Positions 49,412 to 58,825 of a stretch of DNA of 64,000 bases are shown here, in pieces (the first letter of the stretch is position 1; each line of letters starts with the position of its first letter). The stretch is from Rhodospirillales bacterium. Lineage in GTDB: Bacteria; Pseudomonadota; Alphaproteobacteria; Reyranellales; Reyranellaceae. The translations under genes were made by a program, and so were the position numbers. The notes beneath the pieces are model-generated. The model had not been told where the DNA came from. It did not search any database and saw only the letters and a list, made by a program, of their open reading frames with translations. Location: assembly GCA_016185145.1 (NCBI GenBank), contig JACPOB010000070.1, positions 1-64,000 of the forward strand, given 5' to 3'.

Positions 49412-50409
49412 GGCCGGTGCTCCTTGAGGCCGAGCTTGTCGGCGAGCCAAGGCCAGATGCCGGCCGGCCGGTACATCACGATCACCAGCAGCGCCAGGCC
49501 ATAGAAGACCTGCTTGATGCCGGGAACGTGCAGCACGTCGCCCAGGTCGGTGAAGGCCTCGCCGAGACCGGTCAGCACGACGGCGCCGACGATCGGCCCG
49601 AACAGCGTGCCCAGGCCGCCGATGATGGGCGCCAGCGTGATCTCGATCGAGCGGCCCATGGCGAAGGCCGTCTCGGGGAAGAGATTGTTGTAGTAGAAGG
49701 CGTTCCAGACGCCCGCCAGCGCCGTCAGCGCCGCCGAGATCACGATGGCGATCATCTTGCAGCGCAGGACGGGGACGCCGACCGCCTGCGCCGCCTCGGC
49801 ATCCTCGCGGATGGCGAGCCAGTACTGGCCGAGGCGGCTCTGCAGCAGGGCGCGGCAGAGGATGAAGGCGCCGGCGGTGAGCGCCAGGATCACATAGTAG
49901 AAGAGCAGCGGTCCGCCGCGCAGATTCAGGACGTCGGTCGCAGGCTCGACCTTGAGGAAGAGGCCACCCGAGCCGCCGGCCCAATCCCAATGATCGAAGG
50001 CGACGCGGGTGAACTCGGCGAAGGCGATGGTCAGCAACGCGAAGTAGACGCCTGCGAGCGAGAAACGGAAGCCGAGATAACCGACGATCGCGCCGGCCGC
50101 TCCCGCCACCGCAACAGCGGCAAAGAGGCCGGCCCATGGGCCGATGCCGTAATGGAAGTACAGACCGGCGGCGATATAGCCGCCCAAACCGGCATAGAGC
50201 GCGTGGCCGAGCGAGAGCTGGCCCGCGAAGCCCATCATGATGTTCCAGGCCTGGCCGACATAGGCGAAGTACAGGATCAGGATCAGGACGGAGAGCCAGT
50301 ACTTGCCGAGCAGCGCCGGCGCCACGAGCAGCAGGGCGAGCAGGACGCCCAGGCTCCACAGGATGCGCGGCGGCGCGTTGCCGGCAAGACGGCGGATCAG
50401 GTGGCTCAC
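49408..50409 (-). CDS. livM: Branched-chain-type ABC transporter permease LivM (second system)
   Basis: A 333-residue permease of about ten helices. Marks are QAWNIMMGFAGQLSLGHALYAGLGGY and ITLAPIIGGLGTLFGPIVGAVVLT. The start is GTG at 50409, overlapping the livH stop as GTGA. It forms the pore with the neighbouring LivH. Confidence 0.89.
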   Translation of the reverse strand: MSHLIRRLAGNAPPRILWSLGVLLALLLVAPALLGKYWLSVLILILYFAYVGQAWNIMMGFAGQLSLGHALYAGLGGYIAAGLYFHYGIGPWAGLFAAVAVAGAAGAIVGYLGFRFSLAGVYFALLTIAFAEFTRVAFDHWDWAGGSGGLFLKVEPATDVLNLRGGPLLFYYVILALTAGAFILCRALLQSRLGQYWLAIREDAEAAQAVGVPVLRCKMIAIVISAALTALAGVWNAFYYNNLFPETAFAMGRSIEITLAPIIGGLGTLFGPIVGAVVLTGLGEAFTDLGDVLHVPGIKQVFYGLALLVIVMYRPAGIWPWLADKLGLKEHRP

Positions 50410-51284
50410 TGCGAGCCCTTGCCTAGAAGACCCTGCGGGCGCAGCAGCAGGACCAGGATGAGGAGCCCGAAGCTGAACATGCTTTTCAGCGACGGCTGCA
50501 GCAGCAGGCCCGCCACCGCTTCGCTGACGCCGATCAACAGGCCGCCCAGCAGGGCGCCGGTCATGCTGCCGAGGCCGCCCACGATCACGATCACGAAAGC
50601 GAGCAGGGTGTATTCGGTGGCGAGGAAGGGCGAGACCGGGATGATGGTGATCATGAGCGCGCCGGCGGCGCCCACGCAGGCGGCGCCGATGCCGAAGGTG
50701 AAGGCATAGAGGCGGCGCACGTCGAGGCCGACCACGAGGGCCGCGAGGTTGTTGTCGGCGGCGGCGCGGATCGACTTGCCGGTGCGCGTGCGGGTGAAGA
50801 AGAGCCACAGCAGCAGGGCGATGGCGACGGCGGCGAGCGCCGCGTGCAGGCGCACGGCGTCGAACACAAGGGGGCCAAGCTCGTATGAATCGAACTGCGC
50901 TTCCATCTGGATGCCGCGCGAATCGGGGCCGGCGATGGCGAGCGACGCATTGACCAGCAGGATGGCGACGGCCAGCAGCAGCAGGAACTGTTGGTGCTCG
51001 GGCCGGCCGATGAAGGGCGAGATCAGGCCGCGCTGCAGGACGTAGCCCGCGGCGAAGAAGAGCGCCGCGATCACCGGCAGGCTGAGCAGGGGCGAGACCT
51101 GCAGGTACTCGAAGCCCATCCAGGCGAGGTACATGCCGACCACCATCATCTCGCCGTGCGCGAAATTGACGATGCGCATGACACCGAAGATCACCGACAG
51201 GCCGAGCGCCATCAGCCCGTAGACCATGCCGGTCAACAGGCCCTTGGTGACGGCCTGGGCGAGCGAGAGAAGGAAGTCGTTCAT
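50406..51284 (-). CDS. livH: Branched-chain-type ABC transporter permease LivH (second system)
   Basis: A 292-residue permease of about eight helices. It has the LivH-specific GLSVIFGVMRIVNFAHGEMMVVGMY and FVIVIVGGLGSMTGALLGG. It heads the membrane part of the operon. A palindromic repeat and 147 bases separate it from the binding protein. Confidence 0.9.
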   Translation of the reverse strand: MNDFLLSLAQAVTKGLLTGMVYGLMALGLSVIFGVMRIVNFAHGEMMVVGMYLAWMGFEYLQVSPLLSLPVIAALFFAAGYVLQRGLISPFIGRPEHQQFLLLLAVAILLVNASLAIAGPDSRGIQMEAQFDSYELGPLVFDAVRLHAALAAVAIALLLWLFFTRTRTGKSIRAAADNNLAALVVGLDVRRLYAFTFGIGAACVGAAGALMITIIPVSPFLATEYTLLAFVIVIVGGLGSMTGALLGGLLIGVSEAVAGLLLQPSLKSMFSFGLLILVLLLRPQGLLGKGSQ

Positions 51285-51300
51285 TTTGCCGCCCCACGCA

Positions 51301-51413
51301 CTGGGGAGGTGGCCCGCAGGGCCGGAGGGGTCACGGCTGGGGGCGCGCGACTCCAGTCGCGCGTCTTTGCCGATTGCAATGAAGATCGCGCCACTGGAGT
51401 GGCGCGCCCCCAG
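51301..51413. repeat. Truncated family C repeat joined to a second long hairpin
   Basis: Bases 51301-51333 (CTGGGGAGGTGGCCCGCAGG and following GGAGGGGTC) match part of the family C element at 25131-25259. Directly after it, arm 51337-51357 pairs with 51393-51413 over 21 positions with one mismatch (CTGGGGGCGCGCGACTCCAG against CTGGAGTGGCGCGCCCCCAG), with a 35-base loop. It lies between livK and livH and could weaken read-through. Confidence 0.8.
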
Positions 51414-51431
51414 CGGACGCTTTCGTGCCGA

Positions 51432-52682
51432 TCACGTCCGCCGCTTGTCGTTCCAGCCCGGCATCGGGAAGACCAGCGGGGCGGCGGCCGATTCCAGCGG
51501 CAGCACCACGGTCGGCTTGCGCTTGAGGTTCTCGACGGCGGCGGCCTTGATGTTGACGTTCTGGCCCTTGGCGTCGAACTGGATCGGCCCGCCGACCATG
51601 ACGTGCTGGTCGATCTTGGTCTTGCGCAGCGCCTCCATCAGCGCGTCGGCCTTGGTCGACTTGGCGCTGAGCCAGGCCTGGGCCGCGACCAGCAGGCCTT
51701 CGAAGGTGAAGCCGCCGTTGAGGTCGAGCTGATCGTTGGGGAACTTCGCGAGATGCCGCTTCTCCAGCGCCTGGGTCATCGCCGACTTCGGGTCGAGCCA
51801 CGGCACGTTGGAGATCATGAAGTCGCCGTACTTGCCCATGGTCTTGAGGAAGTCCTGCTCGTAGAGCCCAGGTGCGCCGGGATTCATCACGGCCATCGGT
51901 TCCCAGCGCTGCTTCACCATCTCCTGCACGAGCAGCTTGGCGTCGTTGAGGCGGCTGACCGGCATCAGCATCTCGGCCTTGGTCGCCTTGGCCTTGCCGA
52001 CCTCGACCGAGAGGTCCTTGGCGGCGGGGTCGTAGGTGATGTAGTCGACGATCTCGTAGGGCATGTCGAGCTTGGGGAACAGCGCCTTGATGCCGTTCAC
52101 CATCGAGGTGCCGAACGTGTCGTTGACGCTCATCATCACCGCGGTCTTGGGTGTCTTGCCGGAGATCTTGAAGATCTCCTTGTGCAGCGCCAGGGCGCCG
52201 GTGATCAGCATCGGCGCCGTCGGGAAGTTGCGCACCACGAACTTGTAGCCCTGCTCGGTGATCTGCGGCGCCGCCGCGATGTTGACCACCAGCGGAATGC
52301 CGCGTTGCTCGGCGACCTGGGCGATGGCGATGGTCTGGCCGGAATCGAAGGCGCCGACCAGCATGTGGCAACCGGCATCGATCGCCTTCTCGGCCTGGGT
52401 GCGGGCGACGTCGGGCTTGGTCTCGGTGTCGTAGTTCACGATGTCGAGCTTCACCGGCAGCTTCACGTCGGCGAACACGTCGTTGGCGAGGTCGGCGCCG
52501 CGCCGGCAGGCCTGGCCGATCTGGGCCTGGATGCCCGACGTCGGCAGCAGCAGGCCGACCTTCAGGTTGGCCGGCGCCTGGGCGGCGGCATGGCGCAGCG
52601 GCAGCGGCGCGCCGATCAGCGTGGCGCCGGCAAGTGCGGCCTTGCCGAGACGGCGGCGGGTGAACGAGTTGTGGGCTGTCAT
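51432..52682 (-). CDS. livK: Branched-chain-type ABC substrate-binding protein (second system)
   Basis: A 416-residue periplasmic binding protein exported by a Tat-type signal (SFTRRRLGKAALAGATLIGAP). The mature part (LKVGLLLPTSGIQAQIGQACRRGADLANDVF) has the type I periplasmic fold. VGAFDSGQTIAIAQVAEQRGIPLVVNIAAAP and GGFTFEGLLVAAQAW are typical. It diverges from the fused urate-pathway gene, so a purine- or ureide-related ligand is possible, but this is only context. It is only distantly similar to the other LivK of this window. Confidence 0.87.
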   Translation of the reverse strand: MTAHNSFTRRRLGKAALAGATLIGAPLPLRHAAAQAPANLKVGLLLPTSGIQAQIGQACRRGADLANDVFADVKLPVKLDIVNYDTETKPDVARTQAEKAIDAGCHMLVGAFDSGQTIAIAQVAEQRGIPLVVNIAAAPQITEQGYKFVVRNFPTAPMLITGALALHKEIFKISGKTPKTAVMMSVNDTFGTSMVNGIKALFPKLDMPYEIVDYITYDPAAKDLSVEVGKAKATKAEMLMPVSRLNDAKLLVQEMVKQRWEPMAVMNPGAPGLYEQDFLKTMGKYGDFMISNVPWLDPKSAMTQALEKRHLAKFPNDQLDLNGGFTFEGLLVAAQAWLSAKSTKADALMEALRKTKIDQHVMVGGPIQFDAKGQNVNIKAAAVENLKRKPTVVLPLESAAAPLVFPMPGWNDKRRT

Positions 52683-52747
52683 TGGGGCTCCCTGCTTTTT
52701 CCGGCCGGACTATAGAGACGGTCGTCGTGCCATGCTAGGTGGCCGGC

Positions 52748-53629
52748 ATGATGCTCACGCTCGATGCGCTCAACCGGATGGGCCCGCAGGATTTTGCATC
52801 CGCCGTCGGCGACACTTTTGAACTGGCGCCCTGGGTGGCGGAAATCGCGGCGGCGCGGCGTCCTTTCCAGACGGTAACCGGCCTGCACGAGGCCATGATG
52901 GGCGCGGTGCGGGCGGCGCCGCGCGAGCGCCAGGCCGAGTTTCTACGCGGTCATCCCGATCTTGCCGGCAAGGCCGCCCGTGCCGGCGCCATGACCGACG
53001 ATTCCAGGCGCGAGCAGGCCAGCGTCGGCCTGGACAGCCTGAGCGAGGAGGAATTCGCCCGCTTCCATCGGCTGAACGACGCCTACAAGGCGAAGTTCGG
53101 CTTTCCCTTCATCGTCTGCGTGCGACGGCATACACGAGAGTCGATCCTGGCGCAGTTCGAGCGCCGGCTGGGGCACGACCAGGCGACGGAGTTCGTCGCG
53201 GCGCTGCGGGAGGTGTTCTTCATCACGCGACTAAGGATCGCAGGCAAGGTGACGGGCGAGGGCATGCCCCAGGTCAACGGCCGGCTCAGCACCCATGTGC
53301 TCGATACCCATGTCGGCCGTCCGGCCGTCGGCGTCGCGATCGAGCTCTACGAGTTCGCCGGCGAAAAGGCTCACTATATACAGTCGGCTATAACGAATGC
53401 CGACGGCCGCACCGACCAGCCCTTGATCGGCGGCAGGCCGCTGCCGATCGGGCGTTACGAATTGCGCTTCGCCGTCGGCGACCACTTTCGCAGCAGGGGT
53501 ATCGTGAGCGGCGATCCGCCCTTCCTCGATATCGTGCCTTTGCGCTTTTCCATCGCCGAGCCGGAGGGGCATTATCACGTCCCGTTGCTCTGCACGCCCT
53601 GGAGCTACTCGACCTATCGCGGAAGTTAA
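52748..53629 (+). CDS. Fused OHCU decarboxylase and 5-hydroxyisourate hydrolase
   Basis: A 293-residue two-domain enzyme. The N-terminal domain (about 1-165) is OHCU decarboxylase (UraD type), with the catalytic His in RGHPDLAGK (residue 69) and [21 protein letters not shown]. The C-terminal domain (about 180-293) is HIU hydrolase (UraH type), with its full active-site set: His in RLSTHVLD, Arg in NADGRTD, His in EGHYHVPLL, and the YRGS end. Together they turn 5-hydroxyisourate into S-allantoin, the last two steps of urate oxidation. The start at 52748 follows AGGTGG; the upstream in-frame GTG lacks a site. Urate oxidase is not in the window. Confidence 0.9.
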   Translation: MMLTLDALNRMGPQDFASAVGDTFELAPWVAEIAAARRPFQTVTGLHEAMMGAVRAAPRERQAEFLRGHPDLAGKAARAGAMTDDSRREQASVGLDSLSEEEFARFHRLNDAYKAKFGFPFIVCVRRHTRESILAQFERRLGHDQATEFVAALREVFFITRLRIAGKVTGEGMPQVNGRLSTHVLDTHVGRPAVGVAIELYEFAGEKAHYIQSAITNADGRTDQPLIGGRPLPIGRYELRFAVGDHFRSRGIVSGDPPFLDIVPLRFSIAEPEGHYHVPLLCTPWSYSTYRGS

Positions 53630-53639
53630 GGAGGACAGT

Positions 53640-55076
53640 ATGACCTATAGCGATGTTTCCCTGATGATCGACGGCGCCTGGACCAAGGGCGCCAACGGTC
53701 GGACGATCCCGGTGATCAATCCCGCGACCGAGGAAGTGATCGGCCAGGTGGCGCATGCCGAGAAGAGCGATCTCGATCGCGCGCTCGCCGCTGCCGACAA
53801 GGGATTCAAGCAGTGGAAGAAGGTCTCGGCCTACGAGCGCTACAAGATCATGCGCAAGGCCGCCGACCTGATGCGCCAACGCCTCGACGAGATCGCCACC
53901 ATCATGACCACCGAGCAGGGCAAGCCGCTGTTCGAGGCCAAGGTCGAAACCAATCTCGCCGCCGACATCATCGACTGGATGGCCGAGGAAGGCCGCCGCA
54001 CCTATGGCCGCATCGTGCCGGCGCGCGCCGAGAACGTGTACCAGCTCGTCATGAAGGAGCCGGTCGGCCCGGTCGCCGCCTTCACGCCGTGGAACTTCCC
54101 GATCAACCAGGTGGTGCGCAAGGCCTCGGCCGCGCTCGCCACCGGCTGCTCGATCATCATCAAGGGACCGGAGGACACGCCGGGCTCGTGCGCGCAGCTC
54201 ATCAAGGCGTTCGTCGATGCCGGCGTGCCGGCAGGCGTGATCCAGCTCGTCTATGGCGTGCCGTCGGAGATCAGCGAGTATCTGATCCCCCATCCCGTCA
54301 TCAAGAAGGTGACGTTCACGGGCTCGACGCCGGTGGGCAAGCAGCTCGCCGCGCTGGCCGGTGCGCACATGAAGCGCGTCACCATGGAGCTGGGCGGCCA
54401 TGCGCCGGCCGTGGTGTTCGAGGACGCCGACCTCGAGCAGGCGGTGAATGTGCTGGGCGCCAACAAGTTCCGCAACGCCGGCCAGGTCTGCGTCGCGCCG
54501 ACGCGCTTCCTGGTGCACGAGAAGGTCTATCCGGAGTTCGTCGAGCGTTTCACCGCCTACGCCAAGAACATGAAGGTGGGCAACGGGCTCGAGGCCGACA
54601 CCAAGATGGGCCCGCTGGTGGCGGAGCGCCGCCTGCATGCCATGGACAGCTTCGTCAGCGACGCCATCGCCAAGGGCGCCAAGATCCAGACCGGCGGCCA
54701 GCGCAAGGGCAACAAGGGCTACTTCTACGAGCCCACCGTCATGACCGACGTGCCGCTCAACGCCAAGATCATGAATGACGAGCCGTTCGGCCCGCTGGCG
54801 CCGATCACGTCGTTCAAGGACTTCGACGGCCTGGTGAAGGAGGCGAACCGCCTGCCCTGGGGCCTGGCGGCCTACGCCTACACCCGCAATACCAAGACCG
54901 CGGCGGCGATCGGCGCCGCGTTCGAAAGCGGCATGGTGTCGATCAACCACCACGGCCTCGCGCTGCCGGAAGTGCCGTTCGGCGGCGTCAAGGATTCGGG
55001 CTACGGCTCGGAAGGCGGCCTCGAGGCGCTCGAGGCGTACCTCAACACCAAGTTCGTCAGCCAGCTGGGGATGTAG
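53640..55076 (+). CDS. NAD(P)-dependent aldehyde dehydrogenase, succinate-semialdehyde type
   Basis: A 478-residue aldehyde dehydrogenase, matching GabD in length. The catalytic Cys is in [11 protein letters not shown] (about residue 283), and the general base Glu is in [17 protein letters not shown]. The N-terminal cofactor site [16 protein letters not shown] and the C-terminal [17 protein letters not shown] complete the family pattern. Oxidation of succinate semialdehyde or a related semialdehyde is likely, and the exact substrate is open. It starts 10 bases after the urate-pathway gene with GGAGGAC upstream, so the two are co-expressed. Confidence 0.88.
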   Translation: MTYSDVSLMIDGAWTKGANGRTIPVINPATEEVIGQVAHAEKSDLDRALAAADKGFKQWKKVSAYERYKIMRKAADLMRQRLDEIATIMTTEQGKPLFEAKVETNLAADIIDWMAEEGRRTYGRIVPARAENVYQLVMKEPVGPVAAFTPWNFPINQVVRKASAALATGCSIIIKGPEDTPGSCAQLIKAFVDAGVPAGVIQLVYGVPSEISEYLIPHPVIKKVTFTGSTPVGKQLAALAGAHMKRVTMELGGHAPAVVFEDADLEQAVNVLGANKFRNAGQVCVAPTRFLVHEKVYPEFVERFTAYAKNMKVGNGLEADTKMGPLVAERRLHAMDSFVSDAIAKGAKIQTGGQRKGNKGYFYEPTVMTDVPLNAKIMNDEPFGPLAPITSFKDFDGLVKEANRLPWGLAAYAYTRNTKTAAAIGAAFESGMVSINHHGLALPEVPFGGVKDSGYGSEGGLEALEAYLNTKFVSQLGM

Positions 55077-55087
55077 AAACAAGACCA

Positions 55088-55192
55088 CCTCACCCTGAGG
55101 AGGCGCGCAGCGCCGTCTCGAAGGGTGGGCAACACCAGGACTGGTTCCCACCCTTCGAGACGCCGCACTTCGTGCGGCTCCTCAGGGTGAGG
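55088..55192. repeat. Long palindromic repeat, family A
   Basis: Left arm CCTCACCCTGAGGAGG and right arm ending CTCCTCAGGGTGAGG pair over about 40 bases with small bulges. The inner part (GTCTCGAAGGGTGGG with CCCACCCTTCGAGAC) is a perfect match. It is adjacent to a proper terminator in the convergent gap after the aldehyde dehydrogenase. Confidence 0.87.
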
Positions 55193-55211
55193 CGGTCTTT
55201 GGACACACATC

Positions 55212-55237
55212 GCGGGCCTCCGGCAACGGAGGCCCGC
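55212..55237. terminator. Bidirectional intrinsic terminator
   Basis: An 11-bp perfect stem (GCGGGCCTCCG with CGGAGGCCCGC) encloses GCAA, followed on the plus strand by TTTGCGTT. It separates the convergent aldehyde dehydrogenase and Bug receptor genes and probably ends both. Confidence 0.8.
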
Positions 55238-55250
55238 TTTGCGTTGGCGA

Positions 55251-56246
55251 TCAATCCACTCGCGCTCCCGACGCCTTGATGATCGGCGCGAGATCCTGCT
55301 CCTGCTTGCGCCGGAAGGCGGCGGTATCCGCCGGGCTCATCCAGTTCGTCGTCGCGGCTTGCTGAACGAACGTCTTCTTCAGGTTCTCGCTCTCCAGCGC
55401 CTTCTTGGTCAGAGCCGCGGCTTTCTCGACCATGGCCGGCGGCAACCCGGCCGGGCCGCACAGGCCGCCCCACGAGGTGATGTTGAAGCCCGGATAGAAC
55501 TCCGACATGGCCGGCAGTTCCGGTGCGGCGGGATGACGTTCGGGCGAGGTCACGGCGAACGCCTTCACCTTGCCCGCCTTGTACTGCACGAGCGGCGTGG
55601 AGATGTTGTCGTACATGAAGTCGAGCTGCCCCGCGAGCATGTCCTGCATGGCGGGCGCGCCGCCGCGATAGGGCACATGCTGCATGTCGAGGCCGGCGCG
55701 GTGCTTCAGCATCTCGCCGCAGAGATGCGGGCTGGTGCCCGATCCGCCGGAACCGAAGAAGTACTTGCCGGGATTGGCCTTCACCAGGGCGACCAGCTCG
55801 GGCACCGAATTCGGCGGAAAGGCGAGCTTGGCGACCAGGATGTTGGGCACCGCCCACAGCATGCTGACGGGCGTGAAGTCCTTCTCGGCATTGAACGGCA
55901 GCTTGGCGTAGAGCGTCGGCGAGATCGCGTGGCTGGCGATGCTGTAGAGCCCGACCGTGTAGCCGTCGGGCGCCGACTTGGCGATCGCGTCGGCGCCGAC
56001 ATTGCCGCCCGAGCCGCTGCGGTTCTCGACGATGAACTGCTGGCCGGTGAGCTCGGCCAGTTCCTGGCAGACGATGCGCGACAGCACATCGGTGGTTGCA
56101 CCCGCGGGGAACAGATTGATGTAACGCACTGACTTTGTCGGCCAGTCGGCGTTGGCCCGGGCGATGCCGGATGCGATCATGGGGGACGCAAGAACGCCGC
56201 CAGCGGCGGCGAGTACGCGACGACGAGGTAAAAGTACGCGGACCAT
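55251..56246 (-). CDS. Bug/TctC-family periplasmic solute receptor
   Basis: A 331-residue receptor with an N-terminal signal (LLPRRRVLAAAGGVLASPMIASGIARA, twin-arginine-like). Family marks are VRYINLFPAGATTDVLSRIV, ENRSGSGGNVGADAIAKS, and VPYRGGAPAMQDMLAGQLDFMYDN. The start at 56246 has a GGAGG site. No transporter genes adjoin it. It diverges from the CocE-type hydrolase gene 121 bases away, so a shared inducer is possible. Confidence 0.86.
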   Translation of the reverse strand: MVRVLLPRRRVLAAAGGVLASPMIASGIARANADWPTKSVRYINLFPAGATTDVLSRIVCQELAELTGQQFIVENRSGSGGNVGADAIAKSAPDGYTVGLYSIASHAISPTLYAKLPFNAEKDFTPVSMLWAVPNILVAKLAFPPNSVPELVALVKANPGKYFFGSGGSGTSPHLCGEMLKHRAGLDMQHVPYRGGAPAMQDMLAGQLDFMYDNISTPLVQYKAGKVKAFAVTSPERHPAAPELPAMSEFYPGFNITSWGGLCGPAGLPPAMVEKAAALTKKALESENLKKTFVQQAATTNWMSPADTAAFRRKQEQDLAPIIKASGARVD

Positions 56247-56366
56247 ACCAGCACCTCCCTGCATAAATTTTTTGATTGGCGACATTCTATACCGCCATGC
56301 GATTCATGCGCAACGCATCGCGTCGCGTAAACTGAAGTCCGACGGTTTTGTGTGAAAGGAACGACG

Positions 56367-58187
56367 ATGCCGGATCGTGACGACCTAGGCTCGGCCTGGA
56401 AGGTGCCGCCCAGCCGCTATCTCGCCAGCCGTCTGGCCGAGCATCGTGTCGGCGCACCAAGTTCGGTCTATGTCACGATGGCCGACGGCTGCCGGCTCGC
56501 GGTCGACGTCATGCTGCCCGACGGCGATGCTTCGAGGCGCTGGCCGACAGTGCTGATCCTCACGCCTTACGTTCGTCGCTTCCAGCTCGCCGCCGGCAGC
56601 AACGTCGAGCCGTCGCCCAACAGCTACAAGTATCGCGACATGTTCGTGCCGCGCGGCTATGCCGTCGTGGTGGTCGATGCGCGCGGCACGGGCGCGAGCT
56701 TCGGCACGCGCGATTCCTTCAGGAGCCCGCGCGAGCGCGCCGACTACAAGGAGATCGCCGACTGGATCGTCGGCCAGCCGTGGAGCGACGGGCGCATCGG
56801 CGCCACCGGCATCTCCTATCTCGGCGCGGCCTGCGATTTCCTGGCGAGCACCGGCCACAAGGCGGTCAAGGCGATCGCGCCGCTGTTCGCCGTGTGGGAC
56901 ACCTGGGCCGACAACTATTATCCCGGCGGCCTGCTGATCAAGCGATTGGCGCTGGTCTACGACGAGCTGATGCTGGCGCTCGACCACGACCGGCGCGATC
57001 TCAGGTCGAAGTTCAGCTACTTCGCCGATCCCGCCCTGCAGGGACCGATGCCGGTCGACGACGACAAGGACGGCTCGCTGGCGCGCCAGGCGGTGAAAGA
57101 GCACCTGGCGAACTTCCGCATGCCCGACTTCATGAGCGAGTTCAAATTCCGCGACGACACGCTGGCCTACGATCCGTCCTTCAGCAGCGCCTCGTTCGGC
57201 CCTTACAACTACCTCGACCAGATCCCCGAGGACGTCGCGGTCTATGCCATCTCCGGCTGGATGGACGGCGCGGGTTACGCCAACGGCACGCTGTCGCGGT
57301 TTCTGACGCTGCCCAATGCCGAGCGCCGCATCATGCTGGGACCGTGGGACCATGGCGCACGCGTCAATGTCTCGCCATGGCGGTCCAGGGTCGAGCCGGA
57401 ATTGCCGGTGCTGGGCGAAGTGCTGCGCTTCTTCGATCAGCATCTCGCCGGCCGCGACACCGGCCTTCCGGAGGAGGCGCCCATCCACTACTTCGCCATG
57501 CATGCCGAGGAGTGGCGCGCCGCCGAGAGCTGGCCGCCGGTCAAGGGCAACCGGCAGCTCTTCACGGCGTCCGACCATCGGCTCGCCAAGTCGCCGTCGG
57601 AGAAAGCCGCGTCGACGATGTACCGCGCCGACTTCTCCATCGGCAGCGGCGCGCAGACGCGTTACGAGCGCATCGCCGGCATCGACGCCACTGCCTACTA
57701 TGCCGACTGGACGGATCGCGAGCGCGGGCTGCTCTCCTTCACCACCGAGCCGCTCGCGGCGCCGCTCGAGATCGCGGGCCACCCGGTGGTCTCGCTGTGG
57801 CTCGCGTCCAGCGAGCCCGACGCCGCGGTGTTCACCTATCTCTCGGAGGTCGAAGCCGACGGCACGGCGCGCTACGTCACCGAGGGGCTGCTGCGCGCCA
57901 TTCATCGTGCCGAAGCGCCGGCACCCAGGAACTACCGGACGAGCTGGCCGTGGCGCACCTTCGCGCGCAAGGACGCCAGGCCGATGCCCGTGGGCGAACC
58001 GCAGCTCCTGCGCTTCGCCCTGTTGCCGACAGCCTGGCGCTTCGCCGCCGGCAGCCGCATCCGGCTGTCGATCGCCGGAGGCGACGCCGACCACTTCGTG
58101 CAGACGCCGCATGGCCGGCCGCCGTTGCTGACCGTCATGAGCGGCGCCGACAAGGCGACGCGCCTCGACCTGCCAACCGACGGGTAG
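56367..58187 (+). CDS. CocE/NonD-family alpha/beta hydrolase
   Basis: A 606-residue hydrolase of the X-Pro dipeptidyl-peptidase/cocaine esterase type. The catalytic Ser150 is in the nucleophile elbow GATGISYLGAACDF. The Asp is in SGWMDGAGYANG, and the His in LGPWDHGARVN. A C-terminal jelly-roll domain (about 400-600) is the usual lid. No signal peptide is present. It cleaves an acyl ester or amide, substrate unknown. The ATG at 56367 follows AAAGGAA; a GTG at 56352 is in frame. Confidence 0.87.
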   Translation: MPDRDDLGSAWKVPPSRYLASRLAEHRVGAPSSVYVTMADGCRLAVDVMLPDGDASRRWPTVLILTPYVRRFQLAAGSNVEPSPNSYKYRDMFVPRGYAVVVVDARGTGASFGTRDSFRSPRERADYKEIADWIVGQPWSDGRIGATGISYLGAACDFLASTGHKAVKAIAPLFAVWDTWADNYYPGGLLIKRLALVYDELMLALDHDRRDLRSKFSYFADPALQGPMPVDDDKDGSLARQAVKEHLANFRMPDFMSEFKFRDDTLAYDPSFSSASFGPYNYLDQIPEDVAVYAISGWMDGAGYANGTLSRFLTLPNAERRIMLGPWDHGARVNVSPWRSRVEPELPVLGEVLRFFDQHLAGRDTGLPEEAPIHYFAMHAEEWRAAESWPPVKGNRQLFTASDHRLAKSPSEKAASTMYRADFSIGSGAQTRYERIAGIDATAYYADWTDRERGLLSFTTEPLAAPLEIAGHPVVSLWLASSEPDAAVFTYLSEVEADGTARYVTEGLLRAIHRAEAPAPRNYRTSWPWRTFARKDARPMPVGEPQLLRFALLPTAWRFAAGSRIRLSIAGGDADHFVQTPHGRPPLLTVMSGADKATRLDLPTDG

Positions 58188-58202
58188 TGAGAGAGGACGG
58201 CG

Positions 58203-58769
58203 ATGCGCAGCCCGTTATGGTTCGTTGTCGCTGGATTGATCGCGCTGGCGGGCTTCGCGGGCGCGCTGTTCTACCTGATGCCGCGGCTGAGCGCCGCCGA
58301 CTCGGCGATGATCCGCGTCGTGGTGCCGGGCAATGTCCCGCTGACGCTCGACAGGCCCGGCCGCTACACGATCTACCATGAGAAGAAGAGCATGGTGGAC
58401 GGCCGCTACTACGCTTCCGAGACCGTGAACGGGCTGCGGCTCCTTCTTAGCGACGAGACGGCGCGCACACCGGTCACGCTCACCGAGCCGGCCATGGCCT
58501 CCAACTACACGATCGGCAACAGGAGCGGCTCGTCGATCTACGCCTTCACGATCGATCGGCCCGGCCGCTACCGACTGGCCGCGGACCTGGCCGACGGCCG
58601 CAGCGAGCCCAAGGCGGTGCTGGCCATCGAGCAGGGCATGCTGGGCGAGATGTTCAGCCTGATCTTCGGCACCATGGCCATCGCCTTTGCCGGATTGGGC
58701 GTCGCCGGCGCCATCGTGCTGATGGTCCTGTGGCGGCGCTCGAAAGCGGTGGAACCGCGCCGCCCCTGA
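58203..58769 (+). CDS. Membrane protein of unknown function with two TM helices
   Basis: A 188-residue protein that I do not recognise. Helix 1 (residues about 5-27, FVVAGLIALAGFAGALFYLM) and helix 2 (about 155-178, GTMAIAFAGLGVAGAIVLMVLW) flank a periplasmic beta-rich domain of about 125 residues. It starts 15 bases after the hydrolase stop with a GAGAGG site, and precedes the TRAP genes. The topology suggests a small envelope sensor or accessory protein. Confidence 0.77.
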   Translation: MRSPLWFVVAGLIALAGFAGALFYLMPRLSAADSAMIRVVVPGNVPLTLDRPGRYTIYHEKKSMVDGRYYASETVNGLRLLLSDETARTPVTLTEPAMASNYTIGNRSGSSIYAFTIDRPGRYRLAADLADGRSEPKAVLAIEQGMLGEMFSLIFGTMAIAFAGLGVAGAIVLMVLWRRSKAVEPRRP

Positions 58770-58825
58770 GATTAGCCTGCTGTCAAAGCTGCGGCAAAGA
58801 AGACCGCGGTCGAACGGGAGGAAAC

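Noticed and set aside
53640..55076. Aldehyde dehydrogenase as the Box-pathway semialdehyde dehydrogenase (BoxD).
   Set aside because: It lies about 25 kb from boxBC, next to a urate-pathway gene, without the shared promoter block, and its sequence fits the GabD type.
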